A stretch of DNA of 64,000 nucleotides. Source: Bacteroidales bacterium. Lineage in GTDB: Bacteria; Bacteroidota; Bacteroidia; Bacteroidales; WCHB1-69. A program made the position numbers and the translations under genes. The notes below the pieces were generated by a model. That model saw only the letters and a program-made list of their open reading frames with translations. It was not told the DNA's origin and did not search any database. Numbering within the stretch: position 1 is the first letter of the stretch; every line of letters starts with the position of its first letter. The stretch covers positions 308,305-372,304 of the forward strand of contig JAKSMI010000002.1 of the NCBI GenBank assembly GCA_024400635.1, given 5' to 3'. Shown here one piece after another: positions 62,638-64,000 of the stretch.

Positions 62638-64000
62638 TTAGTTAAGAGTCATTTCATCAAGCAAGTTTTGCGCACCTGCAAATTTATCAACGATAAAGAG
62701 GAAATATCTGATATCCAAGGAAATGTTGCGGCAGCGATTCACATCGTAGTTGATGTCGCTCATCGTGCCTTCCCAAACACGGTCGAAGTTGACGCCAATG
62801 AGTTCGCCATGGCCATTGATGACAGGACTGCCAGAATTGCCACCCGTGGTGTGGTTGCTGGCAATGAAAGCCACGGGCATCTCGCCCTTGTTGTTGGCAT
62901 AACGTCCGAAATCTTTATCTTCATAAAGCTGTTTCAATTTCGGATCCACTTTGTAGTCAAAAATGTCGGGATTTTCTTTTTCAATGACACCTGCCAAGGT
63001 AGTGTAATAAATGTAATCTTTCCCATCTTCTGGTTCAAAACCTTTTACTTGTCCGTAGGTGACACGCATTGTCAGGTTGGCATCGGGATAGAAGGTTTTG
63101 TCTTTTTCTTTCAGCATCAAGGCCTTGACATAAAGTCTGTATTTACTGTTCAATTTGTTATACGAATCAGTATAGACTTCGTAATTCCGGTCGTAGGCGT
63201 CCATGGCAGCATTGACAATCGTGAAAATCAAATCCGAACGCAATTTCTTGTATGATTTTTCATTAGCGGAGGCAACGAATTTTTTCAGATTTTCGGCATC
63301 ACAATAGACACTTTGGTCGAAAATTTTGTCTGCCATCATGCGCAACTGTTCTTTTGAAATGTTGGCGTAAGGTTTGAGCGTTTCAGGTAGGTCATTGACA
63401 TTTTGTTCGTTGAAATAATAATGAAGTAATTCAACAAAGCATTCCTTATCAATGGGTTTATAGTAGCTGGCGTAGAAGTTGTCGATTTGTTTAGGTAAAC
63501 GGACCCTCATTGAATCCAGATATTCTGGAGTGCAGTTCTTTTTGTCGATTCTGCGGAAAATGGGAGTGAAATTCTGGTACATGAATTTCATCATTTCCAC
63601 CGCCCAAACGGATTCCATAAAATACATAACGCCTGAATAGGCTTTACGGTAGTCGCGGTAGATGTTTTTCATTTCGGGTAAAACCTGCCCGTATTGTTTG
63701 TTCAAATCGGGGTTGAGTTGCAGCCATTCTTCAAATTGGGCCTCCTCTAAACGTTTCTTTTCCACCACTTTGCAGTCGATAAGCCCTTTGTTCTCTCCAA
63801 TCCATTTTTTCCAGCCGTTGGAGATGGAATTGGATTTGCCAGAATACATCAGACGGATTTCGGTGGAGGTGCCCATGTGTTTTTTCATGATGTCAAGGCG
63901 AACGCCGCGCTGATGAATGGCGATGGGGTTGATGGCATTGACAGTCATATCCACGGCATCAGAGATGATAAATTGCTGGGTGGTGCCAGGGTAGCCAAAG
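62638..64000 (-). CDS. S46 family dipeptidyl peptidase (DPP7/DPP11), C-terminal part
   Basis: The gene runs off the window edge; upstream codons still read FGYPGTTQQFIISDAV, a family mark, so the apparent start at 63954 is not real. About 453 residues are seen. The catalytic Ser is in TTGGNSGSPVINGHG near the C-terminus. The following segment NFDRVWEG has Arg where DPP7 has Gly; in DPP11 this Arg selects acidic P1 residues, so Asp/Glu specificity is suggested. The protein cuts dipeptides from peptide N-termini in the periplasm. The missing N-terminus should carry the signal peptide, His and Asp. Confidence 0.9.
   Translation of the reverse strand, partial: FGYPGTTQQFIISDAVDMTVNAINPIAIHQRGVRLDIMKKHMGTSTEIRLMYSGKSNSISNGWKKWIGENKGLIDCKVVEKKRLEEAQFEEWLQLNPDLNKQYGQVLPEMKNIYRDYRKAYSGVMYFMESVWAVEMMKFMYQNFTPIFRRIDKKNCTPEYLDSMRVRLPKQIDNFYASYYKPIDKECFVELLHYYFNEQNVNDLPETLKPYANISKEQLRMMADKIFDQSVYCDAENLKKFVASANEKSYKKLRSDLIFTIVNAAMDAYDRNYEVYTDSYNKLNSKYRLYVKALMLKEKDKTFYPDANLTMRVTYGQVKGFEPEDGKDYIYYTTLAGVIEKENPDIFDYKVDPKLKQLYEDKDFGRYANNKGEMPVAFIASNHTTGGNSGSPVINGHGELIGVNFDRVWEGTMSDINYDVNRCRNISLDIRYFLFIVDKFAGAQNLLDEMTLN

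Overview
The window reads as a chromosome segment of a Bacteroidota bacterium, most likely an uncultured Bacteroidales. Evidence: starts recur just downstream of TAnnTTTG elements (the Bacteroidetes -7 box) rather than behind Shine-Dalgarno sequences; there is type IX secretion (T9SS) machinery and cargo; every clear signal-peptidase-I protein in the window is cut before Gln; there are DUF4254, DUF2851 and S46 peptidase genes. It is moderately AT-rich and almost fully coding. I found no rRNA, tRNA or CRISPR array. Only two stretches over 300 bases lack genes: 12111-12527 and 53749-54540.

Layout. 1-2.2 kb: end of a T9SS type-B cargo gene, then two secreted hypotheticals. 2.3-4.7 kb: azlC-azlD branched-chain amino-acid exporter and mnmA, then a perfect 32-bp palindrome. 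4.8-8.7 kb: a GtrB-like polyprenyl-phosphate glycosyltransferase, a GT-C-like membrane protein and meaB. 8.7-9.4 kb: three tandem small cysteine-rich lipoproteins. 9.4-12.1 kb: polA on the minus strand. 12.1-13.8 kb: an intergenic region with interleaved inverted repeats and a 32-bp-period tandem repeat ahead of an AAA/DUF4143 ATPase. 13.85-18.2 kb: a MurD-family ligase, a thioredoxin-like lipoprotein, a TPR protein and an OmpP1/FadL-type porin. 18.2-20.35 kb (minus): miaA, a phosphodiesterase and rlmB. 20.4-30 kb: a CPA2 antiporter, L-serine ammonia-lyase, a STAS protein and a complete RND efflux operon.

30.2-43.7 kb is a dense minus-strand run of ten genes: two thioredoxin-fold proteins, an oligopeptide-binding lipoprotein, holB, a YD-like repeat protein, radA, porQ, a gingipain-like C25 protease, surE and a small membrane protein. 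43.85-53.75 kb (plus): clpC overlapping a GT-C-like membrane protein, a large PKD/type-B T9SS cargo, a glutaminyl cyclase-like M28 lipoprotein, aspartate kinase and a DUF2461 protein. 53.6-54.4 kb holds a 142-bp direct repeat bracketing a hairpin-rich, REP-like island. 54.5-58 kb: L31 type B, a sirtuin and lon. 58-64 kb: a GT9/DUF4254 pair, DUF2851, an acyltransferase and a truncated S46 dipeptidyl peptidase.

Together, the secreted C25 protease, S46 dipeptidyl peptidase, peptide-binding lipoprotein, serine ammonia-lyase, AzlCD and MeaB fit a protein- and amino-acid-fermenting lifestyle (inference). The least explained parts are the structured intergenic elements at 12.2-12.5 kb and 53.8-54.4 kb, the possible azlC leader, and the tandem cysteine-rich lipoproteins.
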